DNA of 64,000 nucleotides, from positions 124,001-188,000 of the forward strand of contig NZ_QJVB01000001.1 of assembly GCF_003397705.1 (NCBI RefSeq), in the 5' to 3' direction. The notes under the pieces are model-generated. The model was not told the origin of the DNA and did not search any database. It worked only from the letters and a program-made list of their open reading frames with translations. Of the stretch, positions 37,633-47,050 are shown one piece after another. A program made the translations under genes and the position numbers. The stretch's first letter is position 1; each line of letters opens with the position of its first letter. This DNA is from Gardnerella swidsinskii. Its GTDB lineage: Bacteria > Actinomycetota > Actinomycetes > Actinomycetales > Bifidobacteriaceae.

Positions 37633-38695
37633 TATTCGTGATATCGATTTTGGAATTCTGCAGGAATTTGCCAATGATGTAAGAGTTACAGACATGGTTG
37701 TAAGTGAGTCCGGTCGTGTGTGGGTAGATTGTGGGCAAGGTCTCAAGGAACGCGCAACTCGAGTTCCGCTTAACAACCCTGCTTTGTTAAGAGAATATGC
37801 TGTATGGCTTTGTGCACAATTAGGCAAAAGACTGGATGATGCGTGTCCTATTGCTGATGCTTCAAGTACTTCTGGCATTCGCATACATGCTGTTTTAGCA
37901 CCACTTGTATCTCAAGGAGCAGCATTGTCAATTCGTTTTCCTTCAGTTAATCGTTATGATCTTGTTTCTTTAAGCGATCAAGGCATGTTTCCAAAAGAAT
38001 TGTCTTGTATTCTAAGCGTTTTAGTTAAAAAGCGAGCAAATATAATGATCACTGGAAGTACTGGATCTGGGAAAACCACACTTATGAAGGCTTTGTTGGC
38101 TGCTGCTGATTGCGAAGATCGTATTGTATCTGTTGAAGAAATTAGAGAGCTCGGCGAGTTGACACAAAATCATGTTTCGTTAAGTGCGCGAGAAGCTAAT
38201 GTAGAAGGTGTAGGAGAAATTGGCTTATCTCAATTAGTAAAAGCAACATTAAGAATGCGCCCGGATCGCATTATTCTTGGTGAATGTCGTGGGGAAGAAA
38301 TTGCTGATTTGTTGAGAGTGTTTACTTCCGGGCATAAGGGTGGAATGACAACTCTTCATGCAGATGAAATAGAAAAAGTTCCCGCTCGTCTTATGGCATT
38401 AGGGTTATTGGCTGGGTTGGAGCCTGCAGCTTTATGTGCTTTAGCTGCTGGAGCATTCGATGTTGTTATTCATGTAGAGAGATCCTCTAACGGGCGTCGA
38501 ATGATCAAAGAACTCGGTATTTTGCAATACGCTTCTAGCGCTTCGTTGCTGTGTGGCATTCCAGTTTTGCAATTATCTTGTGGAATTGACGGCAGTATTG
38601 TCATGAAATTTTTGCCTGCATGGGTTAAGTTTTCAAATTATTGGAATCTTCCCGAAAATATGGCCAACATATGTGTTGACAGTTCAAATAATTAG
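37619..38695 (+). CDS. TadA/CpaF secretion ATPase
   Basis: A 358-aa type II/IV secretion ATPase: Walker A TGSTGSGKTTLMKALL, the Asp box VSVEEIRELGEL, Walker B RPDRIILGECRGEE and the His box HKGGMTTLHADE. It powers assembly of Flp/Tad pili. Its ATG follows AGAGGTAAAT and lies inside the end of the tadZ gene, so the two are translated together. Confidence 0.93.
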   Translation: MIVNNIRDIDFGILQEFANDVRVTDMVVSESGRVWVDCGQGLKERATRVPLNNPALLREYAVWLCAQLGKRLDDACPIADASSTSGIRIHAVLAPLVSQGAALSIRFPSVNRYDLVSLSDQGMFPKELSCILSVLVKKRANIMITGSTGSGKTTLMKALLAAADCEDRIVSVEEIRELGELTQNHVSLSAREANVEGVGEIGLSQLVKATLRMRPDRIILGECRGEEIADLLRVFTSGHKGGMTTLHADEIEKVPARLMALGLLAGLEPAALCALAAGAFDVVIHVERSSNGRRMIKELGILQYASSASLLCGIPVLQLSCGIDGSIVMKFLPAWVKFSNYWNLPENMANICVDSSNN

Positions 38696-38724
38696 TAGTC
38701 GATTGTGTTGCTTGGAGCGTAAAA

Positions 38725-39300
38725 ATGGATATTGAAGAAGTTCTTGCTGGAATGATTGCTGCATTACGTTCTGGTTCTACTTTTGCAATGATTGTTCACA
38801 GTGACTCTAAGTCTCAACAATGTATTTGCAGTAGTGCAGTTAATACAAAAATTATTTATAAATGGCTTTATGAACGTTGTTTTCCAAAGAACCGCAATAT
38901 GAATAAGAATCAACGTCGTCAGCTTGAAAAACATATGCATACTGTTTCTGAAAGTCTTATGGCTTCATATGAATTGAGTAATACTCTTGGTTGTGCTATG
39001 GCAGAATGTGTGGAAGCTACGGCAGCGTCATATCATGCTCAGAAGCGTGCAGAAGATTTACGTGCTGACGTAGCTGCAATGCCAAAAGCAACAATAAAAC
39101 TACTTACTGCTCTACCTATTTTGGCTCTTTTTGCTGGTGAATTATTAGGTGGGCACCCTATTTTGATGTTAATTACAACAGTAAATGGATGGATTTTATT
39201 AACAATAGGTGGAATATGTTATGGATTGGGTTTGGCATGGGTTAGTTCTATGTTGCAAATATCTCAGCATGCAATGGATGCTGCCTCGCTGGAAGGATGA
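38725..39300 (+). CDS. TadB-like inner-membrane platform protein
   Basis: A 191-aa protein with a cytoplasmic N-terminal part and two C-terminal membrane segments (LLTALPILALFAGELLG and ILMLITTVNGWILLTIGGICYG). The T2SSF-like stretch CAMAECVEATAASYHAQKRAEDL supports TadB. It is short compared with canonical TadB (about 250-300 aa), as in actinobacterial type IVb loci. A GGAG site precedes the ATG. Confidence 0.7.
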   Translation: MDIEEVLAGMIAALRSGSTFAMIVHSDSKSQQCICSSAVNTKIIYKWLYERCFPKNRNMNKNQRRQLEKHMHTVSESLMASYELSNTLGCAMAECVEATAASYHAQKRAEDLRADVAAMPKATIKLLTALPILALFAGELLGGHPILMLITTVNGWILLTIGGICYGLGLAWVSSMLQISQHAMDAASLEG

Positions 39301-39303
39301 TTT

Positions 39304-39951
39304 ATGGAATCCACAAAGCAGCTTTTGTTTATCATCCCATTGTTTGTTGTAATTGTTTGGCAATGGGTGAGTTTGAAATTAGAGTGCGATTCATTAGATA
39401 ATCGTATGCGTTTTAACAGTAAAATTATGCTAGTTAAATACGAATGGCGTAACTCCAAAGTTTCATATGTAGATCCTCTTCTTGGTTTACATATGATTAT
39501 TGTTTCACTTCGTAGTGGTGTTGCTATTACTAGGGCTCTTAGTGCTGTTGGAGAAGTGTTTCCTTGTGGTCAAGGCATGTGGCTTTGCTCTGTTTCCAAT
39601 GCTTTACTTGCAGGAGATACGTGGCATGAAGCATGGTCTTCTACTTATACTAAACAAGATAATTTTGAATTAGAAAATAAATCAAAATTTACTAATCGTA
39701 AAAACTTAGATTCTTCAGAAATATTAGCTAGATGGTTAATGACATCTTTAAAAGAATCATGGTGTTATGGTTCATCTCCAGTTCCTGTATTGTCTGCACT
39801 TGCTCAACATTATGAGATAAATATGGCCAATATTGCTAGACAAGAAAGTTCTAAGTTGTCTGTGCGATTGCTGCTTCCTGTTGGATTATGTTTTTTGCCG
39901 TCTTTTATATGCATAGGAATTTTGCCAACAGTTATGTCGCTTATGCGCTAG
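39304..39951 (+). CDS. TadC-like inner-membrane platform protein
   Basis: A 215-aa protein: an N-terminal membrane helix (LLFIIPLFVVIVWQWVSL), a central soluble T2SSF-like region (LHMIIVSLRSGVAITRALSAVGE) and a C-terminal helix LLLPVGLCFLPSFICIGILPTV. The PVGLCFLPSFICIGILPTV pattern is typical of TadC. It starts 3 bp after tadB with AAGGATG upstream. Confidence 0.75.
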   Translation: MESTKQLLFIIPLFVVIVWQWVSLKLECDSLDNRMRFNSKIMLVKYEWRNSKVSYVDPLLGLHMIIVSLRSGVAITRALSAVGEVFPCGQGMWLCSVSNALLAGDTWHEAWSSTYTKQDNFELENKSKFTNRKNLDSSEILARWLMTSLKESWCYGSSPVPVLSALAQHYEINMANIARQESSKLSVRLLLPVGLCFLPSFICIGILPTVMSLMR

Positions 39952-40045
39952 CTTTTTAAAAATAAATTTTTAGAAAAATAAATTAGCTTTTATCCACAAT
40001 GCAATTTTTTTATTTTCATTCGCAAAACAAGTTGTAATAATATTT

Positions 40046-40066
40046 CTATCCGAAAATTTCGGATAG
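40046..40066. promoter_or_regulatory. Perfect inverted repeat upstream of the pilin-like genes
   Basis: CTATCCGAAA-A-TTTCGGATAG has 10-bp arms with a 1-nt centre, 20 bp before the first pilin-like start. There is no T-tract, so an operator is more likely than a terminator. A TAATAT box precedes it. Confidence 0.55.
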
Positions 40067-40086
40067 TTTGAAGTGAAAGGTACAAG

Positions 40087-40365
40087 ATGATGGTTGGGAT
40101 AATGCAAAAACTTGTTGCACGATACGCTGTGTCTATGCTTCAAGTAAATGAACAATTAGTGAATATTGAGTCACGTTTGTGTCAAAAAAGAAAACTGTAC
40201 GCTGAAGGTCTTAAAAATAAGGATTCTGGAGCTGTAACAGCTGAGTATGCAGTAGTTATTATTGCTGCTACTGGTTTTGCTGCACTGCTAGTTGCTATTT
40301 TGAAATCAGATACGGTTCGCACAACGTTGACAGATTTAGTGAAAAAAGCATTGAAAATCGGCTAA
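40087..40365 (+). CDS. Flp/type IVb pilin-like protein (DUF4244)
   Basis: A 92-aa protein with a cytoplasmic N-terminus and then DSGAVTAEYAVVIIAATG, the class IVb pilin site (cleavage after Gly, Glu at +5, Tyr at +6) followed by one hydrophobic helix. It is probably the main pilin subunit of this Tad system. The N-terminal leader (about 45 residues) is longer than in classical Flp pilins. It starts at ATG 40087 with GAAAGG upstream. Confidence 0.8.
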   Translation: MMVGIMQKLVARYAVSMLQVNEQLVNIESRLCQKRKLYAEGLKNKDSGAVTAEYAVVIIAATGFAALLVAILKSDTVRTTLTDLVKKALKIG

Positions 40366-40394
40366 CGGCATGTTTTAGCAGATGAAATGAGCTT

Positions 40395-40775
40395 ATGATG
40401 CGGAAAGTTATTGTGTGCAAAAGATTGTTGCGCAAAATTAGTGATTATGACAGAGGGACGGTAACTGCTGAATTTTCTATTGTTTTGCCTTGTGCATTAA
40501 TACTGTTATTTGTATTAATTGGCATAGGTAGAGCAGTTGTATGTACTATGAATTGTCATGATGCTGCTGCGCAAGTTGCGTATTATCTTGTGACTCATAA
40601 GGACGATAAAGCTGCCGCAAGTATTGTGCAGTTGGTCGCAGGTCAAGGAGCGTCGGTGAAAATAAGTCGTAGCAATAATATGGCGAATATTGTTGTTAAA
40701 TGTCCTCTTATTCCCGATCCTCTTCATATTTTGCCGCCTCTAGTGGAAAGTCATGTAAGCCAGGTTTTAGTATGA
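40395..40775 (+). CDS. TadE-like pseudopilin
   Basis: A 126-aa protein: a basic N-terminus, then DRGTVTAEFSIVLPCALILLFVL (prepilin-type site after Gly, Glu at +5), a single membrane helix and a small extracellular domain. This matches TadE minor pilins. It overlaps the next gene by 4 nt (ATGA). Confidence 0.78.
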   Translation: MMRKVIVCKRLLRKISDYDRGTVTAEFSIVLPCALILLFVLIGIGRAVVCTMNCHDAAAQVAYYLVTHKDDKAAASIVQLVAGQGASVKISRSNNMANIVVKCPLIPDPLHILPPLVESHVSQVLV

Positions 40776-41176
40776 GTAGGCGCAAGAATTTTGTGAAGCA
40801 TTCAATAAATTTCATTCATAAGCGATGTAAGGGCATTGACTGCGGTTCTGGCACTATGCTTGGCATTATGCTAGTGATCGCAGTCTGCTCAATAGTAGTG
40901 CTTTCTGCTATTTTATGTAATGTTCTCGGAGCTAAACATCAAGCTTATGCTGTTGCAACTTCTGCTGCTTTATCTGGTGCTTCTGCGTTGCAAAGGATGG
41001 AGGATAATGCGTGTGAGGTTGTTGCGCGTACTGTTGCTTCAAGCAATGTTTTTTTGAAATCTTGCAACTCTACTAGTAATGATGTAACTGTTCGTGTTTC
41101 TGTTGGGCTAAATATTCCATTTGCTTCTAACGTGGAAGTTTCTGCTAGAGCAGGACTAGAAGATTGCAATAAGTAG
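40772..41176 (+). CDS. TadE-like secreted protein (Rv3654c-like)
   Basis: I choose the ATG at 40772 because it overlaps the TadE stop and gives MSRRKNFVKHS followed by GSGTMLGIMLVIAVCSIVVL, again a prepilin-like Gly and one helix. The C-terminus (VSVGLNIPFASNVEVSAR) is a short extracellular segment. It corresponds to the last small gene of actinobacterial Tad loci. A longer in-frame reading from 40700 is less likely. Confidence 0.68.
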   Translation: MSRRKNFVKHSINFIHKRCKGIDCGSGTMLGIMLVIAVCSIVVLSAILCNVLGAKHQAYAVATSAALSGASALQRMEDNACEVVARTVASSNVFLKSCNSTSNDVTVRVSVGLNIPFASNVEVSARAGLEDCNK

Positions 41177-41200
41177 TAAGTAGCAAAAACGAATATAAAT

Positions 41201-41227
41201 ATCAGCAGTCGGGTGGCGGCTGCTGAT
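41201..41227 (+). terminator. Hairpin at the end of the Tad locus
   Basis: Stem ATCAGCAG / CTGCTGAT with extra pairs inside the loop; the T-tract is weak (AGTCTT). It may end the Tad operon ahead of dnaX. Confidence 0.5.
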
Positions 41228-41281
41228 AGTCTTAACTAAGATATATCGGGGAAATAGTTAGGTCGCGGTAGGTTAGGAAAC

Positions 41282-43687
41282 ATGGCACTTGCACTGTATC
41301 GTAGATATCGTCCTGACACGTTTGATGGTGTTATTGGGCAGGATCAGGTTACCATACCTTTGTCTAGAGCATTAGACCAAGGAAAAATAACGCATGCATA
41401 TTTATTTTCTGGGCCGCGTGGATGCGGTAAAACAAGTTCTGCGCGAATTTTAGCTCGCTGCATTAATTGCGAAAAAGGACCAACTTCGCAACCATGTGGA
41501 GAGTGCCAAAGCTGTAAAGATTTAGCTACTGGCGGTGCCGGTTCTATCGACGTTGTAGAGATTGATGCTGCAAGCCATAACGGTGTCGATGATGCTAGAG
41601 AGTTGCGTGAGCGTGCTGGCTTCGCTCCTGCTCGTGACCGTTATAAGATTTTCATTCTCGATGAAGCTCATATGGTTACGCAGCAAGGTTTTAACGCTTT
41701 GCTTAAGATTGTAGAAGAGCCGCCTGAGCATGTAATGTTTATTTTTGCTACCACTGAGCCGGATAAAGTTATTGGCACTATTCGCTCGCGTACACACCAT
41801 TATCCTTTCAGACTTGTGCCTCCAGAGGTAATGTCTCCATATCTTGAAGATATTTGCAAAAAGGAAGGTATTCTGCCACAGCCGGGAGTTCTTCGTCTTG
41901 TTATGCGCGCTGGTGCAGGATCAATGCGAGATACGTTATCTGTGCTCGATCAGCTTATGGTGGGTGCTGTTGATGGTTCAATTTCTTTGGATTCTGCGGT
42001 TGCTTTATTAGGTTTTACGCCTAATTCATTGATTAGCGAATTCATTGACGATCTTATTAATCATGATGGTGCTTCGATATACGATGTAGTTCGTCGCGTT
42101 ATTGTTGGAGGCTACGATACTCGTAAGTTTGTAGAAGATTTATTAGGTAGAGTTCGTGATTTGTTGCTTATGGTATCTGCAGGTCCTAAAGCGGCTTCAA
42201 GCTTACTTAATGATGTTTCTCCAGAAGATTTGGAAATATTGAATAAGCAATCTGCAAGCATGACATTGCATGATTTAGCACGTATGGCTCAAACAATTAA
42301 TGATGCTTTAAGTGCAATGGCTAGTGCAATTTCTCCTCGAATGAATTTGGAAATTTTAGTTGCTCGTTTGCTTGCAGACAGCGAAACTTCAAATACTGTT
42401 GCAACTAATTTGCGCATCAATAACGTGCAGCAACAAAATATTTCAACTTCTAAGCAGAATATTCAAAATAAAGTATCTTCTGGTGCTCATTTCGTAGGTT
42501 CTACAAGCAATAAAAAATATGTTTCTGCAAATAGTGAGAATAATAGTACTTCAAATTCTTCGCTACCTTCTGAAACTACGGCATCTCCTATTGCTAAAGC
42601 AGAAACGCAATCTGCTCCACGCACAAAAGAAATGGAATCTAAAAAAGCGTTTTTGAACGATGCACATAATGCTAATGCAAAGAATGATTCCATGGATACT
42701 GATGCAATGTGGGATAAAGTAGTTTCAAAATTGCCTGATGACGTACGTGAATATGTAACTCGTGAGTATGTTCCTACAGTGCAACTTACTCCAGTACAAT
42801 CAGGTCGGCAGCGTCTTATTTTGACTTTTAATGAGCCTATGAGTCAACATGCATTTGCGCTAGCAGTATGCACTACTTCTCCATATGATGGGCAAAAAGT
42901 GCCAAAAGTAGTAATGAATGAAGTGCATGAAGTATTTGGTGCGCAAGTAATGATTGCTCCTGCACCAGTTGCTGCTAATGGTGAACAAGTAGAATCTGTT
43001 GCTCGAATGGATCCGCAAAATCTTGCCAAAGTTAAGCGAGATATTTTATTACGCAAAACTGGCCTATCTGCTGGATTTAGTAATAAAACTGATTCTGATG
43101 GCAGCGGAATAAATAAAAATCCTACTAAAAAAGAATCTTCGGGTTTTAGTGGCGCTGATGGCTCCGCAGCATCAGTAGCTTCTGAAAATACTGCGGATGA
43201 GTTAAGTGATGTTGCGAATGCGGATGATGATGTTTGGGCAGATATGTCGTCTATGCCTATGTCGGATGTGATTGCAATGCCAGAAAACTCTTCTTCTGAA
43301 GAGTCTTCTTCTAAAGACTCTTCTATTGAAGATGAGCCTATGAATCATGATGACGAGATTGCAATACAGAAGAGTTCGCATTCTCATAACCAATCTGAAG
43401 CTATTTCTGGTGTCTTGGATCAAGCTAAACTACACTCTCAAGTTCAGAATGCAACTAATACTTCAGAATTGTCTACTGAATCAATTCAGACTACTGTTTC
43501 TCCTACGAATGGAGCTACTGCTGACGAATGTTCGATGGATGATGCTTCATTAGAATCCGCAACGTCTGTAAGCACTGATGAGCTTAAACAAATTTTTGAA
43601 GTTAAATCTGTTGAAGAATTTGCTTCCACTGATCCTAAAAATCCTAAAAATGCGATTATGAGCGTTAAGAAAAAGCAAGAGGAGTAG
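41282..43687 (+). CDS. dnaX: DNA polymerase III subunit gamma/tau
   Basis: The clamp-loader ATPase (801 aa). The N-terminus holds YRRYRPDTFDGVIGQD, Walker A GPRGCGKTSSARILARC, the zinc module CINCEKGPTSQPCGECQSC and the Walker B FILDEAHMVTQ. After residue 370 there is a long Ser/Asn/Glu-rich, probably disordered region; a small globular part (about 475-590, MWDKVVSKLPDDVREYV) resembles tau-specific domain III/IV material. No slippery frameshift site was identified. recR follows 6 bp after the stop. Confidence 0.95.
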   Translation: MALALYRRYRPDTFDGVIGQDQVTIPLSRALDQGKITHAYLFSGPRGCGKTSSARILARCINCEKGPTSQPCGECQSCKDLATGGAGSIDVVEIDAASHNGVDDARELRERAGFAPARDRYKIFILDEAHMVTQQGFNALLKIVEEPPEHVMFIFATTEPDKVIGTIRSRTHHYPFRLVPPEVMSPYLEDICKKEGILPQPGVLRLVMRAGAGSMRDTLSVLDQLMVGAVDGSISLDSAVALLGFTPNSLISEFIDDLINHDGASIYDVVRRVIVGGYDTRKFVEDLLGRVRDLLLMVSAGPKAASSLLNDVSPEDLEILNKQSASMTLHDLARMAQTINDALSAMASAISPRMNLEILVARLLADSETSNTVATNLRINNVQQQNISTSKQNIQNKVSSGAHFVGSTSNKKYVSANSENNSTSNSSLPSETTASPIAKAETQSAPRTKEMESKKAFLNDAHNANAKNDSMDTDAMWDKVVSKLPDDVREYVTREYVPTVQLTPVQSGRQRLILTFNEPMSQHAFALAVCTTSPYDGQKVPKVVMNEVHEVFGAQVMIAPAPVAANGEQVESVARMDPQNLAKVKRDILLRKTGLSAGFSNKTDSDGSGINKNPTKKESSGFSGADGSAASVASENTADELSDVANADDDVWADMSSMPMSDVIAMPENSSSEESSSKDSSIEDEPMNHDDEIAIQKSSHSHNQSEAISGVLDQAKLHSQVQNATNTSELSTESIQTTVSPTNGATADECSMDDASLESATSVSTDELKQIFEVKSVEEFASTDPKNPKNAIMSVKKKQEE

Positions 43688-43693
43688 TTTACA

Positions 43694-44302
43694 GTGCATA
43701 ATTCATCGTCATATGATGGAGCAATTGGTCGCTTAATTGAAGCATTTTCAAAGCTTCCAGGGATTGGACCTAAAGGCGCTCAGCGTATTGCGTTTTACTT
43801 ACTTTCTTCCTCGGATAAAGATGTTCAAGAACTAATAGACGCAATTAATAACATGAAAGAAAGTGTGCGTTTTTGCGATGTATGCGGAAACGTATGTGAG
43901 CAGAGCCCTTGCATAGTATGCGCAGATCCTCGGCGCGATCATAGCAAAATTTGCGTAGTTGAAGAACCTAAAGACATTATGAGTATTGAGCGAACTCATG
44001 AGTATTCAGGTGTTTATCATGTTCTTGGTGGTGCAATTAACCCAATGGCAAATGTTGGACCGGGGGACTTAGCAATTACGCAATTACTTGAGCGTCTTAA
44101 AGATGCAAAAGTTCAAGAAATTATTCTTGCGCTTGATCCTGATATAGAAGGTGAAGCGACTGTTACGTATTTGGCTCGATTGCTCGATCCTCTAGGAATT
44201 AAAGTTACTCGCTTGGCAAGTGGATTGCCTGTTGGTGGAGATTTAGAGTATGCGGATGAGATCACTTTAGGTCGTGCATTTTCTGGTCGTCAATCTGTGT
44301 AA
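43694..44302 (+). CDS. recR: Recombination mediator RecR
   Basis: A 202-aa RecR: an HhH region ([24 protein letters not shown]), the zinc finger [22 protein letters not shown], and a Toprim domain ([16 protein letters not shown]..., [19 protein letters not shown]). It acts with RecO and RecF to load RecA at gaps. It starts at a GTG directly behind dnaX (GAGGAG upstream), the widespread dnaX-recR arrangement. Confidence 0.96.
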   Translation: MHNSSSYDGAIGRLIEAFSKLPGIGPKGAQRIAFYLLSSSDKDVQELIDAINNMKESVRFCDVCGNVCEQSPCIVCADPRRDHSKICVVEEPKDIMSIERTHEYSGVYHVLGGAINPMANVGPGDLAITQLLERLKDAKVQEIILALDPDIEGEATVTYLARLLDPLGIKVTRLASGLPVGGDLEYADEITLGRAFSGRQSV

Positions 44303-44431
44303 TTTTGAATATTGTTTTTATGCGCACAAGTCATTATCAATAAATAGGGCATAGTTGGTAGTCTGATATCGAAGCCATTATTCGGCATATCCTGTGCGTT
44401 TATCAATATTGACATGAGCAAGGGGTAAAAA

Positions 44432-45196
44432 TTGGCGCTTATCGTACAGAAATACGGTGGTTCTTCTGTAGCGGATACGGATTCCATACAACGTGTTGCC
44501 AAACGCATTCTTTCTACAAAAGCAGAAGGCAATGATGTTGCTGTTGTAGTTTCAGCGATGGGAGATACAACTGACGATTTAATTGATCAAGCAATGAGTG
44601 TAAATACCCATCCTCCTGCTCGCGAAATGGATATGCTTATGACAGCAGGCGAACGAATTTCTATGAGTTTGCTTGCAATGGCTATTCATGCTCAAGGATC
44701 TCATGCTTATTCTTTTACTGGTTCTCAAGCTGGATTTATGACAGATACTCAGTTTGGAGCTGCGCATATTCGTGCGGTTAAGCCTGATCGTGTCAGAAGA
44801 GCTCTTAGCAAAGGCAGTGTTGCAATTGTTGCCGGGTTCCAAGGAATTAACGAAGTTGGAGATGACACGACTCTTGGTAGAGGTGGTTCAGATACTTCAG
44901 CTGTAGCTCTTGCGGTTGCTTTAGGTGCTGATATATGTGAGATTTACACGGATGTAGATGGAGTATTTACTGCAGACCCACGTATTGTGCCAACTGCAAA
45001 ACGTATTCCTGTAATCGATTATGATTCGATGCTTGAGATGTCATCTTGCGGTTCGCGCGTGCTTGCGTTGCGTTGTGTTGAGTACGCTCAGCGTTTCGGT
45101 ATGCCTCTTCATGTTAGAAGTTCATTCTCACATAGGAACGGAACGCTTATAGTTCCAAATAATATTAATCCGAACGATTTGCCTAATCTGAGTTAG
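44432..45196 (+). CDS. ask: Aspartate kinase, catalytic chain
   Basis: A 254-aa catalytic part: [22 protein letters not shown] at the N-terminus, [21 protein letters not shown] and [15 protein letters not shown]. It catalyses the first step from aspartate to Lys, Met and Thr. The usual C-terminal ACT domains are absent because the reading frame ends at the linker; they are encoded by the next gene. The TTG start has AAGGGG upstream. Confidence 0.92.
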   Translation: MALIVQKYGGSSVADTDSIQRVAKRILSTKAEGNDVAVVVSAMGDTTDDLIDQAMSVNTHPPAREMDMLMTAGERISMSLLAMAIHAQGSHAYSFTGSQAGFMTDTQFGAAHIRAVKPDRVRRALSKGSVAIVAGFQGINEVGDDTTLGRGGSDTSAVALAVALGADICEIYTDVDGVFTADPRIVPTAKRIPVIDYDSMLEMSSCGSRVLALRCVEYAQRFGMPLHVRSSFSHRNGTLIVPNNINPNDLPNLS

Positions 45197-45259
45197 AAAA
45201 TACAAAACTAAATATTAATAGATAATGTCAAATAATCTTCGAGCTTAAAGGCGGTAACA

Positions 45260-45829
45260 ATGGTAAACCACGATATTCTTTCGACTATGGGCGATTTATT
45301 TCCTGATTTAGGTCCGGAAACTCCTGTTATCTCTGGCGTTGCTCATGATCGCAGTGAGGCAATGATTACGGTTCGCGGTATTCCAGATATTCCTGGTATG
45401 GCTGCGAAAGTATTTACAACTCTTGCAAAAGCAAATGTAAATATTGACATGATTGCACAAGCAAGTGCTTCTACTGGTACAGCAGATATTTCTATTACTG
45501 CTCCAGGAGCGTCAATGGAAGCAGTCCGTAAAGTTCTAGAAGAAGCGCATGATGAATTGAAATTTACTTCTATGGATGTCGTTCCAGTAGTAGGGAAAGT
45601 AGCTGTTGTTGGCGTTGGTATGAAAACACATTCAGGCCTAGCTGCTACCTTCTTCACTGCGCTAAGTGAACATGGTATAAATACTTTGATGATTTCTACT
45701 TCGGAAATTCGTATTGCTGCCATGGTTCCTGTTGAACAAATTGATGAAGCTGTTCGTGCTTTGCATACTGCTTACGGTTTGGACGCAAGTCAGGTTGAAG
45801 CAGTAGTGTACGGCGGAAGCGGGCGCTGA
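45260..45829 (+). CDS. Aspartate kinase regulatory chain (two ACT domains)
   Basis: A 189-aa protein with two ACT domains (MITVRGIPDIPGMAAKVFTTL..., VAVVGVGMKTHSGLAATFFTAL). It equals the regulatory half of a normal aspartokinase (residues about 265-421) and should bind feedback amino acids such as lysine or threonine. It has its own start and GGCGG site 63 bp after the catalytic gene, so the enzyme is made as separate chains. asd follows. Confidence 0.88.
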   Translation: MVNHDILSTMGDLFPDLGPETPVISGVAHDRSEAMITVRGIPDIPGMAAKVFTTLAKANVNIDMIAQASASTGTADISITAPGASMEAVRKVLEEAHDELKFTSMDVVPVVGKVAVVGVGMKTHSGLAATFFTALSEHGINTLMISTSEIRIAAMVPVEQIDEAVRALHTAYGLDASQVEAVVYGGSGR

Positions 45830-45930
45830 AGCAATTTAAATTATTGAATTAATAAATTAACTAAATTATTTAAATTGTAGAATTGTAAAAACTGTAGAAA
45901 TTATACGTACTTACTTTTAGGGGAGTCTCG

Positions 45931-46998
45931 ATGACAATTATCAACGAAAAAGGCGTGAACGTGGCAGTACTTGGCGCAACTGGCCAAGTTGGTATGGTAA
46001 TGCGTCGAGTGCTTGACGAGCGCGATTTTCCAATAAAAGATTTACGTTTTATGGCTTCCGCTCATTCTGCTGGCACAGTTTTGCAATATCGCGGCAAAGA
46101 CGTAGTCGTAGAAGATGTAGAAAAAGCAGATTTGCACGGAATTGACATAGCTATTTTTTCTGCAGGCGGCGGAACTTCAAAAATTTGGGCTCCGAAATTC
46201 GCTGAAGCTGGCGCAATTGTAGTAGATAATTCTTCGCAATGGCGTATGCATAACGATGTGCCTTTAGTAGTTGCGGAAGTAAACCCTGAAGATTTAGATA
46301 CTATTCCAAGAGGAATAGTAGCAAATCCAAATTGCACAACTATGGCTTGCATGCCTGTATTAAAGCCGCTTGCTGATGCTTTTGGATTAAAACGTTTAAT
46401 AGTTTCGTCTTATCAAGCTGTTTCTGGTGCCGGTCGAGCCGGTGCTTTGCAACTCATGAATGAGGCTCAAGCTGCATTAAACCAAGGAGCAGATAAACTC
46501 GTTTTCGACGGTAGCGCAATAGATTTCCCTGAGCCTACAAAAGTTGCTCGTACTATTGCTTTTAATGTAGTGCCTTTTATTGGTTCAATAGTTGATGACG
46601 GATCTGAAGAAACTGACGAAGAACAAAAATTGCGCAATGAAAGCCGTAAGATTTTGCATTTGCCAAATCTTGCAGCCTCATGTACTTGTGTGCGAGTAGG
46701 TGTTTTCACTGGTCACGGCATGAGTGTAAACGCTGAGTTTGAGCATGATGTAACTCCAGACATGGCTCGCGAAGTATTGAGCAATGCTGAAGGAGTTGAA
46801 CTTAACGATATTCCTACTCCTCAGCTAGCAGCCGGAAAATCTGCAAGTTATGTTGGCAGAATTAGGAAAGATCAAGCAGTAGATGGAAATAAGGGATTGG
46901 CACTTTTTATCACTAACGATAATTTGCGAAAAGGTGCTGCATTAAATGCTGTGCAATTGGCGGAAATTATTGCTAAAAAGCGTAATTTCCTAAACTAA
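45931..46998 (+). CDS. asd: Aspartate-semialdehyde dehydrogenase
   Basis: A 355-aa NADP-dependent enzyme: an N-terminal Rossmann motif (AVLGATGQVGMVMRRVLDE), the catalytic cysteine in VANPNCTTMACMPV and an active-site region SSYQAVSGAGRAGALQL. It follows aspartokinase in the pathway and in the gene order. The ATG lies behind GGGGAG. Confidence 0.96.
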   Translation: MTIINEKGVNVAVLGATGQVGMVMRRVLDERDFPIKDLRFMASAHSAGTVLQYRGKDVVVEDVEKADLHGIDIAIFSAGGGTSKIWAPKFAEAGAIVVDNSSQWRMHNDVPLVVAEVNPEDLDTIPRGIVANPNCTTMACMPVLKPLADAFGLKRLIVSSYQAVSGAGRAGALQLMNEAQAALNQGADKLVFDGSAIDFPEPTKVARTIAFNVVPFIGSIVDDGSEETDEEQKLRNESRKILHLPNLAASCTCVRVGVFTGHGMSVNAEFEHDVTPDMAREVLSNAEGVELNDIPTPQLAAGKSASYVGRIRKDQAVDGNKGLALFITNDNLRKGAALNAVQLAEIIAKKRNFLN

Positions 46999-47050
46999 TT
47001 ATGGTTATATTGCGCTCGCGATTATGTAAGATTTTGCGTAAACTGGAATT

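Noticed and set aside
45197..45259. The aspartokinase split as a frameshift error
   Set aside because: The 63-bp gap is noncoding in character and the second gene has its own start and ribosome binding site, so no single-base change would join them.
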